DNA of 64,000 nt, from positions 248,001 through 312,000 of the forward strand of contig NZ_LUTS01000004.1 of assembly GCF_001597735.1 (NCBI RefSeq), read 5' to 3'. Source of the DNA: Neptuniibacter pectenicola. GTDB lineage: Bacteria; Pseudomonadota; Gammaproteobacteria; Pseudomonadales; Balneatricaceae. Under the pieces are notes generated by a model. The model made no database searches. It was given only the letters and a program-made list of their open reading frames with translations, and was not told where the DNA came from. A program made the translations under genes and the position numbers. Of this stretch, positions 55,591 to 64,000 are shown piece by piece. Position 1 is the first letter of the stretch. Each line of letters opens with the position of its first letter.

Positions 55591-58464
55591 TTATAACGGT
55601 TGAACCGAGATCTGTGAGTTTTCAGGATTACTGTTATCGTTTACTTGTTTCGGTTGGCTACAACGATCAAGTAAATAAACAATAGATTTGTAATCAATGC
55701 CACTGTGATGGGTTAGACCTATTTCACAGGTACGACTGGTTGAATAGCCGGTGTTACAGGTTTTAACTTGATCTTTTAGGGTGCGTAAAGACGACGCGTT
55801 TAACTCCGGCGTGCTAAAGCCCTTATCACCAGCAAAACCGCAGCAGGTGATGTGATCAGGAATAACCACATTACTTGAGCATGCCTTAATAATGCGTTTA
55901 ATCTTTTCAGCTTGGCCCATACGTGTGGCGCTACAGGTTATATGTAACGCAACGGCATCCGTTGTCGGTGTCACGACTAAACGGTCCAGTACAAACTGAT
56001 CTATAAAGTCGATGCTATCATAGAGCTTAATTTTAGCATCCATATTTTCCTGCAAACGAAGACTGCAAGGACTTGTGTCGGAATAGACCGGAATTCTTCC
56101 TTGGTCCGTGCAATCCAGCAAGAAACGTTCGGTTTCATTCGCTTTATAATCTGCCGCTTCAAACATACCTTTAGATTGAAAAGGCATACCACAGCAAAGA
56201 TTATCAAGGCCTTCTGGAATAATGACGTTAAAGCCCGCTTTTCGTAGCAGTTGAAGGGTCTTATCCGCTAACGGGGTCTGATCCTCTTCACCGCGGGAAG
56301 GGGCCATCGTTCGGCTTGCGCAACTGGGTAAGTAGACAACCTCGGGGCCTGTTTCATCGGGCGTAGGTTGATAGGCCTTAACTTTAGGCGCGGCTTTCGG
56401 CATTGACGGAGACCACTGTTGAACAAGCCCACCGGTGACTTTGCGCGCGGTATTGGTAATCGCACTCATTGCCTTAGTGCCTATGACCCCATGGGTAACA
56501 TCGGCAATTTTAAAGGTGGCACGAGTTGCGCTGGTTAGCCCGCCGTAATGTTCGGCGAGCCATTGGGCCAGTTTAGTATGGTTCTCATTCTTCCTGCTGC
56601 GGATGGAGCGGGTCAGGTCGCCCGTATTAATGCCGACAGGACAGGTTGTTGAGCATAATCCGCAAGCCGCACAGGTATCAGTCCCTTGATATTGATACTC
56701 TTTTCTTAAGGTGGCTAGCCGTTCAGGGTCTTCGCCGCTTTTCTCTAAACGGGCGATTTCGCGCCACAGCACAATACGTTGGCGAGGCGTTAAGGTTAAG
56801 GCACGGGACGGGCAGGTGGGTTCACAAAAACCACATTCGATACACTTATCCACAAGCTCATCGGCAGCCGGTAAGGACTTTAAGTTCTCTAAATGAACAT
56901 TGCTGTTTTTATTTAGAATAACGCCAGGGTTTAGAATGCCACGCGGGTCGAGTAGTTCTTTTAACTCCCACATTAAGCGATAGGCATCAACACCCCATTC
57001 CATCTCCACATAGGGTGCCATATTACGGCCAGTGCCATGCTCCGCTTTAAGGGAGCCGTTATATTTATGCACAACCAGTTTGCACACCTCGTCCATTAAG
57101 CCGTCATAGCGATCAATCTCAGCTTGCGTATCAAACGATTGGGTAAAGACAAAGTGTAAATTACCTTCTAGGGCATGGCCGAAGATCAGTGCTTCACTAT
57201 AGTTCCACTTAGTAAATAGCTGGTGAAGGTCGTGAACAGCGTCGGCGAGTTGTTCAACCGGAAAGGCGACATCCTCAATAATAACGGTTGTGCCTGTGAG
57301 CCTAACGGCGCCCACCGCTGGGAATAAGCCTTTACGTATAGCCCAAAATTGCGCATTAACCGCAGGGTCTGTTGAAAACTCAATAGGCTTTGTGGTTTCT
57401 AGCCCTGAGATAGAGGCTGCTATCGCATCAACCTGTTGCTGAAGCGTTGCTGCATCGGCTGCACGGGTTTCAACTAAAAGAGCGGCGGCATCATTGGGTA
57501 GCTCTTTGATAAACGGCGGCATACCCGCTTTATTCTCTATAGAGCGTAGGCCCGCACGATCCATCAGTTCTACCGCTGATACCGGTGTCTTTTTGAGAAT
57601 CGCGACCGCTTCGCAGGTGGTGCGTACGGTATTGAAGAAGATGAGCGCAGTGGCTTTGTGTTCATGCTCATCAACCGTGTTGTAGGTGATGTTTGAGATG
57701 AACCCTAACGTGCCTTCTGAGCCGATCATCAAATGCTGCAATATATCGATGGGATCTTCGTAATCAACCAGCGAGTTTAAGGCGTAGCCTGTCGTATTTT
57801 TTAGTCGGTACTTGTGCTCAATACGTTCGCGTAAATCATCATTGGTACGTGTCTGTTGAGATAAACAGTCCAGTGAATCTAATAACACGCTGTGGGAGCG
57901 GCGAAAGTGCTCAATACTTTCGGGGTCCGCCGTGTCGAGCACGGAGCCATCGGCCAGAACGACACGCATACTGTTTAAGGTGCGATAGCTGTTTTGCGCT
58001 GTGCCGCAACACATGCCACTGGCGTTGTTGGCTGCAATACCGCCGATTTTGGCTGTATTAATTGACGCAGGGTCGGGGCCTATTTTTTTGTTGAGAGGGG
58101 CTAAGTATTTGTTTGCATTACCGCCGATGACCCCAGGTTGAAGGGTGATGGTGCTGCCATCGTCGCTAATTTTATAGTTATCCCAGCCATCGCCCAGTTG
58201 TACCAACACTGAATCGGTAATGGCTTGGCCAGATAAGCTTGTACCTGCGGCCCTAAACGTGACAGGTGTATTGTGTCGGTCCGCTAGTTTTACAATTTTA
58301 ATAATCTCTTCTTCATCACTAGCACGCACCACAATCTGTGGAATCAAACGATAAAAACTAGCATCCGTGCCGTAGGCTAGGGTACGAAGAGGGTCTGTAA
58401 TCAGGCGCGTCTCGGGGATAAACTCCCGAAGAGCATTATAGAAGTCCTGATGGCCCTGTTGCAT
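55591..58464 (-). CDS. FAD- and Fe-S-binding D-2-hydroxyacid (D-lactate) dehydrogenase
   Basis: 957 aa. Three modules: an FAD-binding PCMH domain (about 35-270, with FRAAGTSLSGQ), an FAD-oxidase C domain to about 510, and an Fe-S/CCG part. Two [4Fe-4S] motifs start near residues 540 (CIECGFCEPTCP) and 597 (CAACGLCSTTCP), then cysteine-rich CCGMPFQSKG and CCGFAGDKG. This is the single-chain Dld-II/YdiJ type, oxidising D-lactate or D-2-hydroxyglutarate to the keto acid. Downstream of the TRAP genes, and near pdhR, a D-lactate role is favoured. Confidence 0.9.
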   Translation of the reverse strand: MQQGHQDFYNALREFIPETRLITDPLRTLAYGTDASFYRLIPQIVVRASDEEEIIKIVKLADRHNTPVTFRAAGTSLSGQAITDSVLVQLGDGWDNYKISDDGSTITLQPGVIGGNANKYLAPLNKKIGPDPASINTAKIGGIAANNASGMCCGTAQNSYRTLNSMRVVLADGSVLDTADPESIEHFRRSHSVLLDSLDCLSQQTRTNDDLRERIEHKYRLKNTTGYALNSLVDYEDPIDILQHLMIGSEGTLGFISNITYNTVDEHEHKATALIFFNTVRTTCEAVAILKKTPVSAVELMDRAGLRSIENKAGMPPFIKELPNDAAALLVETRAADAATLQQQVDAIAASISGLETTKPIEFSTDPAVNAQFWAIRKGLFPAVGAVRLTGTTVIIEDVAFPVEQLADAVHDLHQLFTKWNYSEALIFGHALEGNLHFVFTQSFDTQAEIDRYDGLMDEVCKLVVHKYNGSLKAEHGTGRNMAPYVEMEWGVDAYRLMWELKELLDPRGILNPGVILNKNSNVHLENLKSLPAADELVDKCIECGFCEPTCPSRALTLTPRQRIVLWREIARLEKSGEDPERLATLRKEYQYQGTDTCAACGLCSTTCPVGINTGDLTRSIRSRKNENHTKLAQWLAEHYGGLTSATRATFKIADVTHGVIGTKAMSAITNTARKVTGGLVQQWSPSMPKAAPKVKAYQPTPDETGPEVVYLPSCASRTMAPSRGEEDQTPLADKTLQLLRKAGFNVIIPEGLDNLCCGMPFQSKGMFEAADYKANETERFLLDCTDQGRIPVYSDTSPCSLRLQENMDAKIKLYDSIDFIDQFVLDRLVVTPTTDAVALHITCSATRMGQAEKIKRIIKACSSNVVIPDHITCCGFAGDKGFSTPELNASSLRTLKDQVKTCNTGYSTSRTCEIGLTHHSGIDYKSIVYLLDRCSQPKQVNDNSNPENSQISVQPL

Positions 58465-58513
58465 TGTTCACACCTCACTTGTGAAGAGAATAACCAGATT
58501 ATGTCTTAATAGG

Positions 58514-58544
58514 AGAGGCCCCTACCCGTTGGGGGCAGGGCCTC
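58514..58544 (-). terminator. GC-rich hairpin between dctM and the dehydrogenase gene
   Basis: GAGGCCC-type arms (58514-58544, imperfect, one slipped pair) follow the dctM stop on the minus strand; the T tract is poor. Likely partial termination or RNA processing site. Confidence 0.5.
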
Positions 58545-58554
58545 AGGTTTAGTA

Positions 58555-59937
58555 TTAGCTATAAGCCACTGTGGGCAACCACAGTACAAGCTGAGGCCAA
58601 AATACTAAGATCAATAAAGCAGCCAGCTGAATCATAATAAATGGCACGACGCCTTTATAAATATCAGTGATTTTTACATTTGGCGGGCAGACCCCTTTTA
58701 AATAGAAGAGGGCAAACCCAACGGGCGGGGTCAAAAAGGATGTTTGGAGTGCCATGGCGACTAGCATGACAAACCACACCAGTTCGGGGTTATCGATACC
58801 GGGTGCAGATATATCTAAGCCCAAGGCCGATATGACCGGCGCAAGCAGGGGCAAGATAATGAGCGTGATCTCAATCCAATCCAAGAAGAACCCAAGCAGA
58901 AAGATAACGCCCAGAATAAAGAAGATAATGCCATAAGGACCAAACGGAAGACCGGTTAGAAATGATTCAATCATCTCATCGCCGCCAAGCTCACGTAGTA
59001 CTAAGGCAAAGCAGGTTGCACCAATAAAAATAGCGAAGATATACGCCGTTGTATTCATCGTGCCGCCAACAACCTCTTTCAGTACCGGAATACTAAAGCG
59101 CTTGTTGTATATGGCGAGTAACGTTGCACCAAATGCACCGACACCAGAGGCTTCTGTCGGCGTTGCAATACCGGCAAAAATAGAGCCTAACACCACCACA
59201 ATTAAGGCAACGGTCGGCAATACATCTTTGAGTACATTAAACACAATGGCTGCGGTAACGGGTTTGGCATCATCTGGGACAGGTAGGTCTTCAGGTTTTA
59301 ACTTACCGCGAATAAGAATATAGATGATATAGAGCATACCCAGCATCAAGCCTGGGAAGACGGCACCCATAAAGAGATCGCCAACCGATAAACCTAATTG
59401 ATCGGCCATGATGACAAGCATAATGCTAGGTGGGATTAAAATACCTAAGGTGCCCGCAGACGCGATAGTCCCTAAGGCTAAAGGCATGTTGTAGCCTTGT
59501 TTCGTCATGGCCGGTAACGACATGACGGCAAGGAGTACAACGGACGCACCAATAATGCCGGTAGAGGCCGCTAAGATAATGCCTATCGCTGTGACGGTAA
59601 TGGCTAAACCGCCATGTACGCGCCCAAACAGCTCTTGCATCGATTGCATTAAACGTTCAGCTACACCGGATTTATCAAGCATGATCCCCATAAATATAAA
59701 CATGGGGAGTGCGACCAATATCCAGTTTTCCATAATGGTCCATAAACGGTTTACCACTAGTCCTAACGTGGTGTAATCCAACCCCGTCATCGTGTCTAGG
59801 TTGTTATCCGCAAATTGACCTAAAAAAGCGAAAGCAATACCAATACCGCCTAATACCCAAGCAACAGGTATGCCTGTGAAGAGTAGCGCGATGAACGATA
59901 GGAACATCGCGATAACGAGAATCTCATTCGCATCCAT
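58555..59937 (-). CDS. dctM: TRAP transporter large permease
   Basis: 460 aa, about 12 transmembrane helices; DctM with the GILIPPSIMLVIMAD and IGATCFALVLRELGG segments and PPVGFALFYLKGV at the end. Uses a sodium gradient to import the substrate brought by DctP. Start overlaps the dctQ stop by one base. Confidence 0.95.
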   Translation of the reverse strand: MDANEILVIAMFLSFIALLFTGIPVAWVLGGIGIAFAFLGQFADNNLDTMTGLDYTTLGLVVNRLWTIMENWILVALPMFIFMGIMLDKSGVAERLMQSMQELFGRVHGGLAITVTAIGIILAASTGIIGASVVLLAVMSLPAMTKQGYNMPLALGTIASAGTLGILIPPSIMLVIMADQLGLSVGDLFMGAVFPGLMLGMLYIIYILIRGKLKPEDLPVPDDAKPVTAAIVFNVLKDVLPTVALIVVVLGSIFAGIATPTEASGVGAFGATLLAIYNKRFSIPVLKEVVGGTMNTTAYIFAIFIGATCFALVLRELGGDEMIESFLTGLPFGPYGIIFFILGVIFLLGFFLDWIEITLIILPLLAPVISALGLDISAPGIDNPELVWFVMLVAMALQTSFLTPPVGFALFYLKGVCPPNVKITDIYKGVVPFIMIQLAALLILVFWPQLVLWLPTVAYS

Positions 59938-60464
59938 CAGTCGTCACCTTTAATTAATAAAGTAAAATCTCGAATAAAACGTGAAACAACGGCAAGGCCG
60001 AGTAGGGCAAAACTGACGGGGATAACACCTTTAATCGCCCATCGCCACGGTAGGCCTGAGGCCGCTTCCGAGGCTTCGTTAACGCGCCACGCTTCCGTAA
60101 CAAAGTCGATACTATGTAAAAAAATGACAATGATGAAAGGCAGTACAAGCGTAACAATACTAATAATCTCGATAATACGCCGTGTTCTTGCACGCATGTG
60201 TGCATAGAACAGGTCTACACGGATATGGGAATTGGTAGTTTGGGCATAAGATAAGCCAAACATTACGCCAATAGAGTAGAGATGCCATTGCAGCTCTTCT
60301 AATGCGATTAATCCACTGGAAAAACCTTTGCGTAAAATAACTTGAAGCATGATTACCAATACTAGAACGACATAAGTCCAAGCAATGGTTTGACCTATTC
60401 GCTGGATGAATCTATCAATTGCATCCGCGAGTGGCACTCGGGGCAGTGTATCGTTTTCAGTCAC
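59937..60464 (-). CDS. dctQ: TRAP transporter small permease
   Basis: 175 aa, four transmembrane helices, with the family's EELQWHLYSIGVMFGLSYA and HIRVDLFY segments. Coupled to dctM. The dctP-dctQ gap (205 nt) carries a strong hairpin. Confidence 0.93.
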   Translation of the reverse strand: MTENDTLPRVPLADAIDRFIQRIGQTIAWTYVVLVLVIMLQVILRKGFSSGLIALEELQWHLYSIGVMFGLSYAQTTNSHIRVDLFYAHMRARTRRIIEIISIVTLVLPFIIVIFLHSIDFVTEAWRVNEASEAASGLPWRWAIKGVIPVSFALLGLAVVSRFIRDFTLLIKGDD

Positions 60465-60604
60465 TGAAACGTACCTTCGTTGCTCGTCATCAGATTCATA
60501 CAGTGTAGGACATCTGTATAAGAGCTGACTTATTTATAATTATAAACAAACGCGATGGGGCGATGGTAAAAACCAAATGAGGTCGTTCGATCGATCCCAA
60601 AATA

Positions 60605-60630
60605 AACAGGGTAGCTGTTGCTACCCTGTT
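60605..60630 (-). terminator. Attenuator hairpin between dctP and dctQ
   Basis: AACAGGGTAGC (60605-60615) and GCTACCCTGTT (60620-60630), a perfect 11-bp stem with a modest T tract on the minus strand. It should keep the binding protein more abundant than the permease. Confidence 0.75.
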
Positions 60631-60669
60631 TTCTTCAGAAGGCTGGTGGCTTTCCGAAGTTATGTCATA

Positions 60670-61740
60670 TTACTTAGTTGCACGCGGAAGGAATGCATTC
60701 GCTTCCCATAGGTCGTAACCTTTACGGAACGTGCTTAGGTCATCCCATACTTTCTTGAAGAATGGGTCAGCGGCAGATTTTTCAGCGGCCACTTCATTCC
60801 ATGTAGTTTGGAACGTGTTAAGCATCGTTTCATTCCAGTAGCGGATATGCACGCCGTTTTCTTTCGCTTTCTCCATTACTGGGAACTGCATCGCTTCACC
60901 TTCAGCAATTGAATTGGTGATAGATGCTTTACAGGTTGTTTCTATAAGTGCCTGCTGGCTCTTGCTCATGTCAGCCCACGCATCTTTGTTGATCAACAAT
61001 TCGAAGATCGTTGCTTGCTGATGCCAACCTGGGAAATAGTTGTATTTTACGATTTTGTGGAAGCCTAGACGTTGGTCAATGGCAGGCTGAGAGAACTCAG
61101 ATGCATCGATCGCACCCTTCTCAAGTGCGCCAAAGATCTCGCCGCCTGGAAGCTGAACCGTGCCTACGCCCAGTTTTTCCATGACGGATGCACCCAGCCC
61201 GAAGAAACGCATGTTTAGACCTTTAAGGTCTTCTGGTTTCTCAATCGGTTTAGCAAACCAACCGGATGTTTCAGGGGAGATAATCGCACATGGCATAACT
61301 TTAACGTTATAGCCTGATGAGTCATACATCTCTTGATACAAAGTCATACCGTTACCGTAGTACAACCATGCCATATATTCGCCGGCTTCAGGGCCGAACG
61401 GAACCGCAGAGAAAAGTGAAGCTGCAGGGATTTTACCCTGCCAATAACCCGCTGTTGCGTAACCTGAGTTTACTTTGCCTGAAGATACTGCATCTAAAAT
61501 CTCTTTCGGGCTAACCAGTTTGCCTGGCTCATAAATCTTCATTCTTACGTTGCCGCCACTGATGATCTTTAGCTGATCGGCAACCCAAACAATCGGTGTG
61601 CCAAGTGCAGGTAAGTGAGAGCCGAACGCGATAGGGGTTTTCAGTAGTAGCTTGTCAGCTGCTTGTACTGGGGCGGATACGCTTGCCACAGCGGCTGTTA
61701 GAACAGCAGCGGAGATTAAAGATTTGGCGAACTTTTTCAT
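60670..61740 (-). CDS. dctP: TRAP transporter DctP-type substrate-binding protein
   Basis: 356 aa with a signal peptide (cut after PVQA). DctP fold with GGNVRMKIYEPGKLV, LKGLNMRFFGLGASVM and the substrate region GGEIFGALEKGAIDASEFSQPA, whose Arg and Glu residues resemble the 2-oxo acid/lactate (TakP-like) group. With the D-lactate dehydrogenase downstream and a PdhR-type operator upstream, a pyruvate or lactate ligand is the best guess. Confidence 0.9.
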   Translation of the reverse strand: MKKFAKSLISAAVLTAAVASVSAPVQAADKLLLKTPIAFGSHLPALGTPIVWVADQLKIISGGNVRMKIYEPGKLVSPKEILDAVSSGKVNSGYATAGYWQGKIPAASLFSAVPFGPEAGEYMAWLYYGNGMTLYQEMYDSSGYNVKVMPCAIISPETSGWFAKPIEKPEDLKGLNMRFFGLGASVMEKLGVGTVQLPGGEIFGALEKGAIDASEFSQPAIDQRLGFHKIVKYNYFPGWHQQATIFELLINKDAWADMSKSQQALIETTCKASITNSIAEGEAMQFPVMEKAKENGVHIRYWNETMLNTFQTTWNEVAAEKSAADPFFKKVWDDLSTFRKGYDLWEANAFLPRATK

Positions 61741-61839
61741 GTCACATCCTCTAGAGATTTATTTTTTATAGTTAGAGTGTTGCTGCAGGCAGAGGGAGAT
61801 TTCGGTTGTAGCTAATCTATGCTGCACTGCATTAATCCC

Positions 61840-61856
61840 AATTGGTATTACCAATT
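61840..61856. promoter_or_regulatory. PdhR-type operator before dctP
   Basis: AATTGGTATTACCAATT, a perfect 8-1-8 palindrome with the core ATTGGT-N3-ACCAAT of E. coli PdhR. It lies about 12-28 nt downstream of the predicted dctP transcription start, suited to block elongation. Confidence 0.85.
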
Positions 61857-61874
61857 TACCACAAGAGACTTCAT

Positions 61875-61904
61875 ACTGTATTTTTTTTGAGCAGTGCATG
61901 TCAA
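61875..61904 (-). promoter_or_regulatory. dctP promoter
   Basis: Minus strand: -35 TTGACA (61904-61899), 18-bp spacer, -10 TACAGT (61880-61875). Confidence 0.75.
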
Positions 61905-62062
61905 TATCTTTTTTTATTTTAACGACTATAGTCTAGATTTTAGAATCTTTATAAAGTGATTCTATGGTTTGCAATATAAAGGGTTTCTGTACTACTTTGG
62001 GTCGATATTGTGAATAAAAAACATTCAGGGCTTGTTTTGATTCATTAGATTAATCTAGTATT

Positions 62063-62083
62063 GATATTGGTCATACCAATATC
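62063..62083. promoter_or_regulatory. PdhR-type operator before pdhR
   Basis: Half-sites GATATTGGT (62063-62071) and ACCAATATC (62075-62083) around CAT, a perfect palindrome with the same ATTGGT-N3-ACCAAT core. It is 16 nt before the pdhR start, implying autorepression. Confidence 0.85.
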
Positions 62084-62098
62084 AGTTGAGTGGAAAAT

Positions 62099-62866
62099 AT
62101 GAGTTACAGTCGGGTTAAACAACCTAAAATTTCAGATGTCATCATGGGGCAGCTGGAGGTGATGATTCTGGAAGGTATTCTCAAGCCTGGACAGAAATTA
62201 CCTCCCGAACGAGAGCTGGCAAAGCAGTTTGATGTGTCCCGCCCATCGTTGCGCGAGGCTGTACAAAAATTAGCAGCTAAAGGGCTGCTTATTAGTCGGC
62301 AGGGTGGTGGAACCTATGTATCTGAAGATTTAGGTGGATCTTTCTCTGATCCTCTACTAGAACTATTTAGGACGCATCCAGAAGCACAATATGACCTGTT
62401 GGAGTTTCGTCATGCGCTCGAAGGGGTTGCGGCTTATTATGCAGCGTTAAGAAGTACCCCGGCAGATAAAGAGGCTATTTTACAAGCCTATGCCGATCTA
62501 CAGCACCACCATGACAATAAAGAGATACAGAAAGAGGTTTATGCGGATGTGGATTTCCATTTAGCGATTGCGGCCTCTACGCACAACATGGTCTTGCTAC
62601 ATATGATGCGGGCGCTGTTTAGCCTGTTACGTGAACATATTTGGGATAACTTGAAAAACATTTATCCGCGCTCGGAGTATCGAGAAAAGATACACGACCA
62701 GCACAAAGTATTAATGGATGCGATTTTAGACGGCGATCCAGAAAAAGCGCGCCAAGCGGCCCATCACCATCTGGCTTATGTTGAAGATGCCCTGCTTGAA
62801 GGCGAGCGCGAAAATACCCGATTAGAACGAGCGCTGCGACGTGCGAATATTAGTACTAACTTATAA
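62099..62866 (+). CDS. pdhR: Pyruvate dehydrogenase complex repressor
   Basis: 255 aa from ATG 62099 (MSYSRVKQPKISDVI), the family start; GTG 62090 adds three residues. GntR winged helix (PPERELAKQFDVSRPSLREAVQKLAAKGLL) and FCD ligand domain; the residues throughout match E. coli PdhR (QYDLLEFRHALEGVAAYYAALRST). It senses pyruvate. Upstream of aceE, divergent from the TRAP/D-lactate genes. Confidence 0.95.
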   Translation: MSYSRVKQPKISDVIMGQLEVMILEGILKPGQKLPPERELAKQFDVSRPSLREAVQKLAAKGLLISRQGGGTYVSEDLGGSFSDPLLELFRTHPEAQYDLLEFRHALEGVAAYYAALRSTPADKEAILQAYADLQHHHDNKEIQKEVYADVDFHLAIAASTHNMVLLHMMRALFSLLREHIWDNLKNIYPRSEYREKIHDQHKVLMDAILDGDPEKARQAAHHHLAYVEDALLEGERENTRLERALRRANISTNL

Positions 62867-62896
62867 TGTACTAAAATTACAAGACTGAGTGGCGAA

Positions 62897-62933
62897 GTAA
62901 ACAATTTTTACTACTTAAGCTGTAGTTGTTTAC
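62897..62933. promoter_or_regulatory. Bipartite inverted repeat in the pdhR-aceE gap
   Basis: GTAAACA (62897-62903)/TGTTTAC (62927-62933) enclose ACTAC (62910-62914)/GTAGT (62922-62926). It could be a leader hairpin or protein site. No T tract. Confidence 0.45.
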
Positions 62934-62960
62934 GATTTGTAGACACTTTAGTTATATTTA

Positions 62961-62975
62961 TGTAGTATTACTACA
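62961..62975. promoter_or_regulatory. FadR/GntR-like operator before aceE
   Basis: TGTAGTATTACTACA, a perfect 7-1-7 palindrome. It fits the GntR/FadR consensus T-N-GT-N3-AC-N-A but has TAGT in place of the TGGT of the other two sites. Confidence 0.6.
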
Positions 62976-63115
62976 CGAAAATTATTATAAGACTTGATCA
63001 GGCGTCCTTTTGTGCTTTTTAAGGTGAGCAGGGCTACTGGCAAAAAGTCATAACAATAGAAGGAATCAACTTAGATTCCCTATACGTTGCGTTAACTTAG
63101 AGTGGAGAGGTCAAA

Positions 63116-64000
63116 GTGTTAGACATTATTGATGACGTTGATCCAATTGAAACACAAGAATGGTTGGATGCACTGGAATCGGTTGCCAAAAACAATGGCG
63201 ACGACCGTGCAAAATATATTTTAAGAAAGTTAGGTGAAAAAGCGAACGATATGGGTGTTGATTCAGCATCGGTATTGACGACACCTTACCGAAACACTAT
63301 TTCGGTGAAAGATGAAGCACGAATGCCAGGCGATCTATTTATGGAACGTCGTATTCGCTCCTTTATTCGCTGGAACGCAATGGCCATGGTCATGCGAGCC
63401 AATGATAATGATGATGGCCTAGGCGGTCATATCTCCTCTTTCTCCTCATCTGCAACACTCTACGATATCGGTTTTAATTACTTTTTCCGTGGTAACGAAG
63501 GTCAGGAATCTGACATGGTCTTCTTCCAGGGGCATATCTCTCCCGGTATCTATTCACGCGCTTACTTAGAAGGACGTCTATCTGAAGAACAGATGGATAA
63601 CTACCGTCGTGAAGTTGATGGTCACGGTCTTTCATCTTACCCACACCCTTGGCTTATGCCTGATTTCTGGCAGTTCCCAACGGTATCTATGGGTCTAGGT
63701 CCGATTCAGGCGATCTACCAAGCACACGTTATGCGTTACCTTTCGGCACGTGAATTAATTAATCGTGGCGATCGAAAAGTATGGGCATTTTTGGGTGATG
63801 GTGAGTGTGATGAACCTGAATCCTTGGGTGCTATCTCGCTAGCGGGACGTGAAGGTTTAGAGAACCTAATCTTTGTTGTTAACTGTAACCTGCAGCGCCT
63901 TGATGGCCCAGTACGCGGTAACGGCAAGATCGTACAGGAACTCGAAGGTATCTTCCGCGGCGCTGGCTGGAACGTTATTAAATGTCTCTGGGGTCGTCAT
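63116..64000 (+). CDS. aceE: Pyruvate dehydrogenase E1 component, N-terminal part
   Basis: Starts at GTG 63116 (read [16 protein letters not shown]) after GGAGAGG, and stays open for 295 codons to the window edge. Homodimeric E1 type: [36 protein letters not shown], and the thiamine-diphosphate motif from GDGECDEPE to NCN. Catalyses oxidative decarboxylation of pyruvate. Separated from pdhR by about 250 nt, so it may have its own promoter. Confidence 0.96.
   Translation, partial: MLDIIDDVDPIETQEWLDALESVAKNNGDDRAKYILRKLGEKANDMGVDSASVLTTPYRNTISVKDEARMPGDLFMERRIRSFIRWNAMAMVMRANDNDDGLGGHISSFSSSATLYDIGFNYFFRGNEGQESDMVFFQGHISPGIYSRAYLEGRLSEEQMDNYRREVDGHGLSSYPHPWLMPDFWQFPTVSMGLGPIQAIYQAHVMRYLSARELINRGDRKVWAFLGDGECDEPESLGAISLAGREGLENLIFVVNCNLQRLDGPVRGNGKIVQELEGIFRGAGWNVIKCLWGRH

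Noticed and set aside
1-64000. CRISPR array, rRNA or tRNA genes
   Set aside because: No regularly spaced repeats, T-arm-like motifs with acceptor stems or rRNA segments were recognised on either strand by eye; a short isolated tRNA could still be missed.

Overview
The window is a chromosomal segment of a marine gammaproteobacterium, most likely of the Oceanospirillales (Oceanospirillaceae-like). The placement rests on gene order: gyrA-serC-pheA-hisC-tyrA/aroA fusion-cmk-rpsA-ihfB-lapA-lapB-pyrF with a divergent ubiG-mupP-yciK, plus guaB-guaA, purL, the yciI/yciB and rnm/yciO/rluB groups, and pdhR-aceE. Two TRAP transport clusters also fit a marine heterotroph. Species is not determinable from the sequence alone. 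No rRNA, tRNA or CRISPR array was recognised.

Layout. 1-6676: housekeeping genes (esterase fragment, fklB, M23 peptidase, xseA on the minus strand; guaB and guaA on the plus strand). 6677-25565: about 19 kb of accessory DNA between guaA and tadA. It begins with a roughly 5-kb island carrying an orphan IncP-type traJ, broken mobilisation ORFs, two adjacent reverse-transcriptase genes and a structured non-coding stretch. It continues with a MarR-controlled flavoprotein, unknown secreted proteins, a TAXI-TRAP transporter with UspA, a membrane diguanylate cyclase, and a metallo-beta-lactamase-fold protein with a DoxX-like protein. 25566-53106: core metabolism and information genes (tadA, mltF, purL, yci genes, an H-NS-like gene, rluB, ubiG, gyrA and the aromatic amino acid/cmk/rpsA supercluster, pyrF). 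53180-64000: fructokinase, transporter, UspA, D-lactate-type dehydrogenase and a DctPQM TRAP operon on the minus strand, divergent from pdhR, which is followed by aceE (cut by the window end).

How the genes work together. The two RTs (448 and 681 aa, overlapping by 8 nt) have the size, order and motif content of the type 3 defence-associated RT system (Drt3a/UG3 plus Drt3b/UG8). Directly downstream is about 180 nt that folds into consecutive hairpins and exposes an ACACAC tract. That is the template expected for the DRT3 RNA, making this the standout locus. The island seems to sit at the 3' end of guaA: its right edge keeps a second copy of the terminal Glu-Trp-Glu-stop codons of guaA, but no integrase remains. 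At the other end, perfect ATTGGT-N3-ACCAAT palindromes before dctP and pdhR link 2-oxo/2-hydroxy acid import and D-lactate oxidation to pyruvate dehydrogenase control.

Other signals: two diverged copies of a roughly 170-nt intergenic sequence with a covarying hairpin (14.5 kb and 19.9 kb), twin 15-bp MarR operators, a probable frameshifted small gene at 13.9-14.4 kb, and poly-G tracts before two genes.
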